Of a DNA stretch of 64,000 nt, positions 25,624 to 37,600 are shown one piece after another (position 1 is the first letter of the stretch; every line of letters starts with the position of its first letter). The position numbers were made by a program, and so were the translations under genes. This stretch comes from Steromphala cineraria. Taxonomy: Eukaryota; Mollusca; Gastropoda; Trochida; Trochidae. Location: the NCBI GenBank assembly GCA_916613615.1, contig OU744721.1, forward strand, positions 51,966,747 through 52,030,746, in the 5' to 3' direction. The notes beneath the pieces were generated by a model. That model saw only the letters and a list, made by a program, of their open reading frames with translations, ran no database searches and was not told where the DNA came from.

Positions 25624-27699
25624 TTAAATAACATGTATATAATGGTGACACATATATAACATTTAACAATATGGTACATATAGTTAGCTCCGCTATTTAA
25701 AGTGTAGAGCACTCTTAACTGGAAAAGAATACAAATTTGTATTAAAACAAGTACATATACAAGTTTTCAATGTGGCGAAAATTAACATACTTTCTTTGAT
25801 ATTCAATATGAAGATATGAAAATACTATTGTGTATGTACATTCTTTGAAATTCAAGATGAAAATGAGAAAATACTTTTGAAGTTTTATTCATAGATCTTT
25901 CAGTTTTAATGCGTTCAGTGGTATCGACACTTAAATAAAAACTATTTACCATCTCATGCTTATAGTAAAAGTAGGTTTCATATTTGAAAACTCTTCAAAC
26001 TGTCAATACAAAACAAAATATAGAGCTCTTCATTGTTAATATCAATGGGCTTCAACTGTAGAATTTGTTTTTATCAAAAACGAAAAAGTTTATTGCCCTT
26101 GAATGCCATTGATGCAATGGAATAATGAAACATTGCATAAACTAGGGCTTTTAATATACGAATTCTATCAAAATTTACCTAGATATATGTATTATACACG
26201 AAAAAGCATATTCAGAGCTTAACTATACATAATGCTTGCATACAGCTATAACGAATGTTAATAATACGGTAACAGTTGTGTAATACAAAAGTTTACTTTT
26301 AAAAAATTTATTTGAGAAGCGTCAATAAAATCCCCATTTCTGGGTCTTGTAGATATCCAATTCCGATGTCTCTCGATTATATAGTTGGATCCAAAACGTT
26401 TTCCTTGAAAATTGGATTAATGCGATGCAAGTCCAGCGTCACAAAAATATATGCATTTAACCCGAAAATCAACAAATTTTAAAATTTTCAATTTGATTTT
26501 ATTCAAACTCTTCATTTGATATTATTAACCAGTGACCATAATATGAATTTCTTTCGGTAAAGGTTTGCAATAAATGAATTTACCGAGTAAATTAAATGTG
26601 ACAATTTAATACAATTTAAGATTTTTAGTGGATAATGTTATAAACATATAACTTAAAGATATATATAATCTGCTGGAAAATAAAAACACACCTCAAATAT
26701 TTTAAATAAATCTAATTCTTTTAAACAAACTAAACTATAATCCTTCCACTCCAAAGAAATCATTAACAAAACGTTAATTAGCATAATTTCTGACTTGTAG
26801 TGGTATTGTTTAGCTCATCGATTAGGTCTGAGAAATGAAGATTAGGAACAGAGCAAACATAAAACTAACCTCATTTAAAGTTCATAAACAGCATAATAGG
26901 TAAAAATGTGATTCGCTGGGTATTTTCCCGAACCTTATTCAGTGAAACGTATTGACGTGACAGAAATATTAAAAAACTAATTCCATTTTCAGAAAATATA
27001 TGTACAAATATGAGCATAACATAAGGTATATACAACTTTTACAAAGACACTGGAACAATTTTAAAGTAAACTTAAACAAAGTTTCATTTCAAGGTAATCT
27101 CCTTAACTAGACGAGATATGAAAGTAAAAATATCCCCTTTTGCTTGTTTTTAAACCAAATTACAGACAAAATGCATGAACAAATACGTTTTTTTAATATA
27201 GATAGCATCTTAGATTTATCAAATTTATATATTTCATATATTTGTTCCAATTCTAAAGATGATGACAAAAATTAAAATTGAAAAGGCTGTTTTGGAACCC
27301 CTCGTGGATTTGAACAGTCATACATTGATAAGAATCTACAAAAAAAAGTAATTTGCTGGATATTTGCCAGAACCTTATTCAGTGAAACCTATTGACATAA
27401 CAGAAATATTTAAAAAACGGACTACATTCAAGAAAATATGTGTACAAATATGAGCATAACAATGTTTAATTTCAAGGTAACTACTTGAATGTTTATACAC
27501 TAAATGGATATTTCATTAAGACTTATGATCTTAAATTTTGGTTATAAACCGATCATTACGTTTCTTAATTGTGTATGCAGTTACAATTATCATAATTTTT
27601 TTTTCTCCATTGGACTCCTGGCAAAACAAGTTAGGAGACTGGAGGAGCCATTCGGTTAAAGTAACTTGGAGTACATGTTTCATACAAGACTATGATATG

Positions 27700-27765
27700 G
27701 ATGTCAACTTCTTTATTTATTTCACACGACGTTTCTTGGCTAGTTCTTGCCCCTTCCTCAGGTGC
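27700..27765 (-). mobile_element. Penelope-like 3'-end fragment with hammerhead-like core
   Basis: On the minus strand the order is CCTGAGGAAGGGGCAAGAAC, GCC, GAAACGTCG, then AATAAAGAAGTTGACATCC. The same order occurs on the plus strand at 36044-36110, just downstream of a Penelope-like endonuclease frame. Confidence 0.5.
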
Positions 27766-28443
27766 GTAATGAGCATAGTGGTAGATGCATAATATATAGT
27801 TGCAGGAAGCCAGTGATTTCATGTTTCATTTATCAAACTGACACTATCGGTTCTTAAATATATTTTTTCAACAATTTCTCCTCAATAAATTTTCATTTAC
27901 GACAAATGTTTGATTTTAAGTGAATCGAACATCACATTACTTAATGCTATTTTACGGAGCCATAGAAGACGTTATCAATAGTCATGTGAAATCTGCTCTC
28001 GGCAATTTTAATATTTTTCGATTGACTTCTGTATGAGTTTATCCTTTGTTTCTCCGAGGATTTCTATTATTATTTAAAATACATTCCTTGCAGTTTATAA
28101 AATTATTCGTGAGATAGGCATTTCTCTATATTATTTTGAACTCGGTGAGTTGTTACCGTCACTTTGCTGATCTTAAAGGGACAGTCCCCCGGGGTATTGT
28201 TTGTGGAAACAAAATTCAAGAGGACGCAGTGATGCATTCTATTCTTTGTCGAATTGTTTAATCTAGAACAACAAACATGTTTTTTCCAAAATTGTCCATA
28301 AGTTTTGTGCATTCAGTAAGTTGTAACAGTTCTTTTGCTGAAGTACTGATTGAAACTGAAAAAAATCATTTAATGAATATCAAGGGATTTCACTTGTTGC
28401 AAGTATTTGCGCTTTCTAACACGTGTATGTAAATTTGGCATAA

Positions 28444-28449
28444 TTTATT
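28444..28449 (-). promoter_or_regulatory. Candidate poly(A) signal of receptor A
   Basis: AATAAA on the minus strand, 17 bases after the stop codon of the last exon. Close, but the only signal nearby; inferred, no transcript evidence. Confidence 0.4.
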
Positions 28450-28465
28450 CATTAATCGGGATATA

Positions 28466-28646
28466 TTAAATTGCTACATTGTCCTCTGGGCAGGTATTTT
28501 CATATATAGGCTGGATGGCTTCATATATGTTATTTTCTGTCTCTGTGATGTAGCTCGGAGTCTCATACACGTGTTCAGGTCGACTGGTGACGTCACTTCT
28601 CTGCACGAGGTCACGTGACACCTTGGTTGACTTCACCCACAGCAAT
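28466..28646 (-). CDS. Receptor A exon 7: cytoplasmic tail
   Basis: Enters after TACCAG with one base that completes Arg272. Begins RLLWVKSTK, like exon RLQWVKKSTK of receptor B. Ends with VYETPSYIT, NIYEAI and PIYENT before CPEDNVAI and stop. YEN fits the pYxN form bound by Grb2-type SH2 domains; YEAI is a half-ITAM-like YxxI. Motif meaning is inferred from known signalling motifs. Confidence 0.85.
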
Positions 28647-31600
28647 CTGGTATTGTAAGAGTAATCGAAGCAAAACAATCATTAATAAGGCATGATTTCA
28701 TCAATTATAACAGTTTATACATGTGCATTGATATGTCGAGATGTCTCACTTAAAAATAACCTTATACATGAACAGAAGCCGAAATCACAGGCCCGACTTT
28801 CATACTTCTGTGTTTCTAGTTGCATAATTCTGATCTTAGTGCTAGTTATAGATGTCATGTTTAGTCTTGTCCTTGACCTTTAACCTTGCACACATTCAGC
28901 CAATCAGGTCTAGCGCAGACGACTTGCTAGCCTCCGTTGATTGGCTGGGGTACAAGGTCACTTAACATTATCGCGATACGCAGAACTCAGGCCAGAACCA
29001 GAACGATTGTTAAATTCTATGTAAGATATTTCAAAGTTGAATGACTATCGAATTATACGTTATTATGACCTGCACCAAAGTAAATGTTCACATAATAATT
29101 ATGACAACCTTTTCAGGACCTTTCTGCAAGGTGGCACATATCGAGTACTAAAGATTGAAAGTTGGAACTTTGGTTAAGTTTACCCGGAGTTGGAGATGTG
29201 GAAGTTCGGAGCTTAATCTTATAATATTTGTCTGGTAACCACTAATCATCATTCCATACACATACATGTTTCACAAAGGTTAAAGCACCATATTCAAAGT
29301 GTAGTGAAGTTCAATATTTAAAAAAAAGTATAACTGTATTCATTGTATTTTTAGCAAAATTTTGCAACCAACCCAGGTCGGATCAAAATTCATAAAATAG
29401 GAGACACTTTACCAAAATGACCGAAATGGCAGCCGACATAAAGGCGAATCAAGTGTGGCCATCTAACAATTTCCGTTTCTCGAATATAGGCTTGAAAGCC
29501 GATTTTGTCGCACATGACTGGGTTTTCTTTTCTTTTTCTCAGAATCGGGTACGTGTTGCCACCTAAGTTGATACCCATCGGACGCAATTGCGGTAGCTGA
29601 GACGCGGTGTAAATCCTACACACACAATGATTACGTCACCAAAAGCGGGTTGCTATGACACTTTTGCAGATGAAACTGTACTTTTACTTTTGTCGAGTAT
29701 TTTATTGTTTATCAAAACATGTAAATATGATATCCAACTTCCGACGAAAAGGTTTTCTACCGAGTGATGTATTTGTTTTCCTTCTTAAAGGTATTTACCC
29801 TTTACACCCCTTGGGAAGTTATTGCCTTTATTGTATGCCGTGAGTTCCATCCGCGTAGGTTGGATATCTTATAACCACCTTGGTCGGTTATAAGATTGTA
29901 AAGAATCGCAAACATTTGGACTTGTAAAATTTGGATTTTGATCAAACAAGAAAGTTAAGTTTATGAACAACGAAAGTGGGATTCGAACCAGGAACCTCCA
30001 TGTTGTCCATCAGCGCTCTTACCTGTTGAGCTATCGAGGATCCATGCCAGTTGATGTAAATTTGTTTGTGTTATATTTGGTATTTTATTTCCCCCATAAA
30101 TATAATAATAAATATATAATTAATATTGCAATAAAAAAGTTTTTAATGTACGGAATCAAGGTTTTAGTTCTAAAAACCCTAAGCAAGGGGTATAGTAGGT
30201 AGTCTAAAATAGTATTCTTATCAAGACAAATCAAACCCGCAAAATGGATCTCTAAAACTTTTTCAATTATTTGTATGTAAACCAATTAAGTTGAAACACC
30301 GTCATAAAATAGTTTTTATTGTAAGAAATCAAGAGTTTATTTCTAAAACCCTAATCTGAGGGTATCTAAAAAATAATCTTATCAAGATATGATAAACCCG
30401 CGAATGATATCAGTAAAACGTTTTAAATTAACTGTATATACACCACGTGGTGTGGTTATCAATGATGATATCTAGGTCGTTATCCTGGATAACCAAACCA
30501 TGGTTTGGTTATCAGATAACCACCATGGGTTGATTATCAGAGAGCAAACATGGACGACAATACATGAACGGTGCCTCGGCCCGATACGGCAGGTCTTCGG
30601 CTTTCGCCTCAGACCTTGCCGTATCGTCCCTCGGGAAAAAACTTACCCTTGACGTGATATTAAACTACATCTCGAAATGATTGGTCAAAGTTGACGCAAA
30701 AAAAGGTTTTTTATTATTGTCAATTGTTACCCCCAATAATCATTTAATGTACAATCCAATTCACAAAATTGCAAGAAGCACACTTGAAAGAGCTAATGAT
30801 ACTTTACGATAAAACCTACCTTAAATTCGTTCTGAGAATACCATAAAACACAGATAAACATTTTTCGAAGCAGGACACAGCTCTAATTTCCCCCACCTCT
30901 TTGAACACCATGTGCTTACGAGAGTTTGAACATGAAATTCATGAATTCCGTGCAGCTCAAGGTGAAATGAACAACATCCTCGCAGCCTCACGTAAAAGGT
31001 TTTGTTACAGACTGATACAGTTCATAGACTGAATGTCGGTTTAATTTAGGAATATCCTGAGAAATTAAACAGATTTTCTTTGACCTTTTGACTATTTGTT
31101 TTTGGACATGTTTCATTTTAATTAACGATGGAGAATGTTAGTATTTTTAGAACTCACTCAACACAGTTAGTTAGTAGAAGTTACTGGTTAAGAATTGTCT
31201 GACAACCAAGTCAGGACACTCTCAATCAGCACGTGAAATACGTGTTTCGTGAGTATGCAAACGACAATGAAGAAATGTTAAGGAATGGAGTTCACTCAAC
31301 CATTAAACCACTAAACCAACTTTGTAAAACTTTCTTCATTTGATTAACACTAAAACTTTTTATGGAAGGAAAAAACTGCCATGCTGTGGCCATGAAAGGA
31401 AAAATTGCCATGTGGTGTATATGAAATAATGACTTTGACTTCATGAATATCTGTGATAACCATCTCGCTGATCGCTCACAGATATTCACTCAGTCAGAGG
31501 TCATTATTTCAACCATTAACAAATTAAGTTGAAACTTTTGCATGAGTCTTCTGCGGGAGTGTAAGTCAAATAAAACCCCGTTTGTCTCGGGTTATGGAAA

Positions 31601-34600
31601 TAACCTCTGCTCGGGCTACGCCCTCGCGAGGTTATTTTCCATAACCCCTCGGTACCGGGTTATCATTTACCTCTTACACTCCCGCGGAACATTCCAGCAA
31701 TGGTTACAACTAAATTTGTTTATATACAATTAATTCATACACGTTTTAGTGACATTTCGCTGATTTAACATATCTTATTAAGAATACACATTTAAACTTC
31801 TTACAATACCCCTGCTTAGGGTTTAAGAACAAACAAGTTGATTCTTGCATTAAAAAATATTGTATTACAAAGTTTTAATTTAATTTGTTTATATACATTT
31901 ATTGATAAACGTTTCAGTGATATATTTAGCGGGTTTATCATGTCTTGATAAAAATAAACAAAACAAAAAACCGACCAAGGTGGTTATGAGATAACCAACC
32001 TACGCATATGGAGTTTACGGCTTATAAAATTCAACTAAAATACAGGCAATATATTCCCAAGGTGTATAATGGGTACGGGGTGTAAGGATTATTAATATCT
32101 CAATGATAGTGACACCTCACACTCTATCCATGTATATTCTCACACGATCCTTTGATGTAATCAACATCTAATATATAACAAAGGCAGAAATAAAGATGAT
32201 GATGATTGATCATGATAATGATTGATGATATTGACGACGTCGATAACTTTGCATGATGATGATAATGGTGATGGTGAAGACGACTGCGATGATGATAATG
32301 ATGATTGATAATGATAATGATGACGCCGACGATGAAAATGATAATGGTGACGATAATAATGATGACGACGACGAAGTCGATACCGACGACGACCGATACC
32401 GACGACGACGACGATGATGGTGATGATGATGATGATGATGACGAAGATGATGATGACGATGACGATGACGATGACGATGATGATAATAGCTTACCTCCCT
32501 TGTTTGAGCAGACAAATACCGATTCCAGCAACAAGGAGGACAATAGTGAGACCAGTGCCAACAGCGGAAACAACCATTGACAGAGCATGCCAGTTAGTGC
32601 TTGTGTCTGAAAGTATAGCAGTTGATGTTCAACTCATACAATGTCGTATCACCATCAACGTTTGGTCATTACGAAAATGTCGTTTAATATTTTCTATCCG
32701 TCAATTAATATGCACCCCTTACTTTTTGAATGATTAAGCATATAAAATATATACATTATAACGATTGCAAGACGTGTATTATTTGTTTAGATATTGATGT
32801 CCATCTTCGTGTGTACCTTCTGTAAATGGTCTAGGTAAAATCAACCGCATACCATAAAAGGTCAAAGTAATGCAGCTCTTTGAAAGCTCTCTTAAGAGGC
32901 AAAATCCTTCAAGACACATTTAACTGATAAGCCTCAATCGACTGAAGTTGTGTTATTTAACTCTTTTTTCATTCGCATGCACATAGAACACGACAATGTT
33001 GGGGGTACATGTCAATTTTAATTGACGAAATCACATTTACATTTAAAAATACACCTCTAACATATACAATCAAGTAAAATTTAAATGATTTTAAAAGTTT
33101 ATGAGTCCATTGCACTTTTAAAAAGAATTAAAAAGTCTATAACCCGGGTGGGTGGGTGGTCGCTGTCTCGCCTGCCGGTGAGAGACTAACCACAGGGTGG
33201 TCGGGTCTTCACACGTGAGTGCACGTGCAGGGGGTCCTCGGGTATTTCTGCCAGATCCCGAATGTTGCCGAGTTAAACATAAAATAATACATCATTTTTC
33301 ATCTTAACTCTTTTTTCATTCGCATGCACATAGAACACGACAATGTTGGGGGTACATGTCAATTTTAATTGACGAAATCACATTTACATTTAAAAATACA
33401 CCTCCAAACCCCCAACATTGTAGAATTATGAACTTAGACTTGCTGCCACAACCAAAGCACGTGCAAATTTAGAATGGGTTTCTGGTTTTAAGAAGACATA
33501 ACGCTCATACGCGTTGGATTTCCAATCTCCATGGTATTTGATCAACACGCTAGGCATGCCGATAGATAAGGCAAAAGAGCAGCCACCCCGTCTGAAGGAG
33601 TGACCGCTGAACTGGGAAGGAGGATAGCCGCACTGACGTAGGTATTCCGATTCTGAATAGGCATCCTTGTTGGTCGTTTACCATTATCCCTCTTATCCAA
33701 ATAGTAAAAGACTGAGTGAAAGTCTATATTACACCATCGACTTTGCTTTTCTGCCTGCGATTTTCTATGCATGTGGTCGAACATCATGACCGAGGAGACT
33801 GTGACTCTGTAGGTAGACACCAACACACGCTGTATACTCTAAGTACTCTATCAATCCCTGTGAATGAAATTTGCCATCCTTTATAAGTTTAGCCAAAATT
33901 CTAGCATTAGAAGAAATCCACTGAGGCATTGAAATTTCTTCGGGTTTAAGTTTTGAATTTCCTTTCCTTAAAATAAACTGAGACCCCTCGGATTGACTTA
34001 AAGTTTCTTCACTTTCATATTGAACAGTTTTTGGTCTAGTCACAAAGTCTGTTATGAATAATGGCTTCTCACCTGACGTGCGTACACCGTGACAAGATGA
34101 AGCTGGCGCTTGTTCCGTGTGTATCAAATCCGTGAATTGTGTAGAGCCGAGGGCGCCTAGCAGCGAGTTCAGCTCTGTGTTGGCGGCTAGTGAGCGGGTT
34201 GTAGCATGGTCAGCACAGCCGTCGGTAACTGGTTTTGTTAGGTTTTCTTGTTTAACTTCTTCAACGAGTTTTTCTATAAGCTTCCTCTGTGCCATTTTAA
34301 GAGGGATGAAATATCGGTTGAGGTTAAGTCGCCCAATTGTTCTGGTGATTCGAACTCTTCATAATGCAATATATCTATCGTTTTCTCAGTACAACCTTTA
34401 TTTTCAAGCCACTGTGTAAAACTCTCCGCCATGGTTGCGCTGCATGTAGTCAAACGACTCGCTGTCTCGCCGGCCGGTGAGAGACTAACCACAGGGTGGT
34501 CGGGTCTTCACACGTGAGTGCACGTGCAGGGGGTCCTCGGGTATTTCCGCCAGATCCCGAATGTTGCCGAGTTAAACATAAAATAATACATCATTTTTCA

Positions 34601-37600
34601 TCGTTAATCTTCATAATGAATAAATGTACTATGACCATTATGAAGGAAGACAATGAATGAGACAGAATTGCTCTGGGACTAAGATACAATGTCGGTCGAA
34701 GAAACTTGAAATTCGTATATCTTAAAGAGCCACTCCGTCAGTTGTATGTGATCCCATGTGCAAAACTTTATCAATAGTTTCATTCGATCGAAAATTATCG
34801 GCCGTTAGGACAAAGTATCATTTAAAAGCCAATCGATTTGGCATAGTGGCAATAGTAAGGTTTGAATTCGGGATTATGATTGAAATCCGCATTAAAACAC
34901 TGATGCCCCGACGCCAAGGTCACGGTCACATGGTCAAAAGTTATGATTTCATATCAAAAGTCTTATCATGATAGATGTCCATATGGAATATCAATGGTCT
35001 TCCCTCAAACAATCAAAAGTTGTGAGCAAGGTACATAAACACGATTCGTTACTTTAATCAACTCGGGTTGATAAAATCGATATTGGAAGACACTTGGGCG
35101 AGAATCTCTATTTGAAAGATTTCAAATCTGCCCTTTCAGAACATATTGTGAACAACCCCAACCATTCAATCTGCTGAAACAACACTGAAATCCCAATCTA
35201 AATAAATTTAGATCAACAGGTTTTATATTTGGTCATACTGTTGATCTAAGATTTGCCCGTAAGGCGGGTCATCCCGCTGACCTCTAAAATCAGCCGCTCG
35301 GTCAATCAGAAAAGATGCCCTAGCTCGCTGGAAGTTTTTTTTTATCAAACTCGTTTGTACTAATTTATTTCGTTTCCATCAAAATAAATTAAAAAATAGT
35401 GATTTTTTGTCAATCATAAAACTAAAAATGTTTCATACAACCAATATAAAACCAACTGATGTTTTTCTTATCAGTATCAAAACCAGATCTATTTTTCACA
35501 ATGCACACTGTTATTGAGAACAGGCCATAAGCTATCGTATGTTTCTTCTGTTCACACCTTGAATGAGCGACTATGAACTGTTTGTGACGTCGAATTTGAT
35601 TGATCGAATCGCGAATTCGTTATTTGCATACGAAAGGTCACCGGGACGACCTCTCACACTGGTCAAGTATGACAAAATAAAAAAACTGTTGATCTAAATT
35701 TATTTAGATTGCTGAAATCCTGGCCTCCAACATCACTGATAGGCGAAAACGAAAACTAATTGAATCAATCAACCTCAGGAGATTAGCACCCGAGATTAAT
35801 CGTGATCAAAGAGTTTATCTCCATAATTCCTGGTGCATCACCAAGCAATCATAAACTCTATCTCCTGTACGACTCTGCTGTGAAAACATTAATCTGTCCA
35901 TTGTATTTTCTCTTTCATCTCATGTTTTGATTGTACATAGCTAATTGATAACTGTCTTCTGTATTGGATATTCTAAGTCACTTAATTTGCTTTATGTATA
36001 TCTTTGTATATAAATACCATACTGGATATTTCATTATCAGTCGCCTGAAGAAGGGGCAAGAACTGGGCCAGAAACGTCGTAAAAAACAATAAAGAAGTTG
36101 TTATCCATAACATTTGTCTTCTTTAGTCCTTTAAATGTAATCATCTTACGTGTTTGACAGTCATCACCCTCGTATCCAGCTCGACATCCCAGTTTACATC
36201 TCCCGGTCACCTTGTCACACACCTCGTCTGAGTTGAGACATTTGCATGGCTTATCACAATCTTCTCCAAACCAGCCGTCACTGCAAACTGTGACAAGAGT
36301 CATCAGGAGAACATATATCCCACTGGCCCCAAATACTTCAAAATATCAATCTTAAACTTTTGAAAGATTGAAATAGAGGAAAAATAGAGCCATTGGCTCT
36401 GTAGCTCATCAGGCTTCATCTTCAATCTTACTTTAGGGTGTGACTGCTACAGTGGCCCTTATAAGGGTAACAGGATCACCAAAGTTACAATTTATAATCC
36501 TCACTAGTCAAGAAGTCTATACTCAAGATTTCAGCTTTTAATCCTTTAGGTTATGGAGAAAAAGAAGAAAATAGTTTTTACGACGTGGTCCCTGTGTCCC
36601 TTATTAGCGGTCACAGGGACCACCAAAGTTACAATTTATAATCCTCACTAGTCAAGGAGTCTGTACACAAAGTTACAGCTTTCTAGGCCTTATGCTTCTG
36701 GAGAAGAAGATGAAAATAGGTATTTATAGAGCGTGGCCCCTGTGGTCCTTATTAAGGATCACAGGGCCACCAAGGCTACAATTTATAATCCTCACTAGCC
36801 AAGGAGTCTGTACACAAAGTTTCAGCTTTCTAGTCCTTATGCTTCTGGATAAGAAGATGAAATTCCAAGTTTACGGACGGACGGACACCGGACACCATGC
36901 CATGTCGTAAACCCATCGGGCCTTACAGGCCAGATGAGAAAAAACGTCATAAGTTAAATATCAATTGTAACCACCAAATATAAATATCTGAAGAAGTTGA
37001 AAATCCCCAAAAACACATTTTCACATGCTGAATGAACCCAATACAAAGTTTCAGTTAACTAGGTCTAATAGCTTTGTGTAATGCTCAGGAAACGAAGTTC
37101 CAAGTTATGTTTTCATTGAAACTGTCAACAACAAAATTCCGAAGATTAATTGATCTGAAAAATCTCAAAGCCATAACTGTACATGTTGACTGATACACAT
37201 TACAAAATTTCAATAAGTTATGTCATACAGTTTTTTTTAGAAACGAAAGATCTCGAACGAACTCATAATAATGCAACGTGCATATATACATAAATATACA
37301 TAACTATACATATAAAAGAATACAATATCTATAAGTTAACCCTAACCCTACTTTTCAATTCTTCTCTCCAATAAAACTCATTGTACGTGTTTAATATACT
37401 ATTGATAGCTGATGGCGAAGTAAGGATCAGCCGTTCATTTATTATAGATTTGAACAAAATGCAATATTTACTCACCAAACACTTGTACTTCACACAAAGA
37501 GAAGAAATGTCCCAGCACAGTGATTGTCAGATTGTGTCCCGTCAGAGTCTGGCTACAAGTCACATCTTCGATAGTTCCAGGTATTTTATCATCTGGCCAT

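Larger units (their letters stand above)
25628..28465. other. AT-rich non-coding stretch with a local duplication
   Basis: No gene seen. About 26925-27025 is repeated imperfectly at 27355-27460 (shared blocks: ACCTTATTCAGTGAAAC, GACAGAAATATT or ACAGAAATATT, and ACAAATATGAGCATAACA). A fragment related to the Penelope-like 3' end lies on the minus strand at ~27700-27765. Short ORFs at 27538-27822 and 28103-28312 have no support. Confidence 0.55.
29795..32087. mobile_element. Large foldback / TIR element (~2.3 kb) in receptor A intron 6
   Basis: The ends are inverted copies about 110 bp long: 29800-29900 (ACACCCCTTGGGAA, GCGTAGGTTGG, ATAACCACCTTGGTCGG) and 31970-32087 in reverse. Inside the arms, a ~150-bp subrepeat (AAACCCGC, ACCCTAA, TTATCAAGA blocks) occurs twice at 30120-30440 and twice inverted at 31720-31950. 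The centre holds further hairpins (30440-30545, 30577-30640, 31420-31510, 31553-31685). No transposase frame, so it is a non-autonomous foldback-type element. A tRNA-like segment lies inside its left arm. Confidence 0.7.

Noticed and set aside
29966..30048. Functional tRNA gene
   Set aside because: A and B boxes are good, but the acceptor stem does not pair and the anticodon arm is poor; a SINE head fits better.
32124..32737. Poly-Ser, poly-His and poly-Asp ORFs
   Set aside because: Translation of the (GAT/GAC)n microsatellite in different frames; the true coding part is only the TM exon at 32495-32606.
33542..34492. Extra exons of receptor A within intron 5
   Set aside because: The coding sequence belongs to the tyrosine-recombinase element and is framed by its direct repeats.
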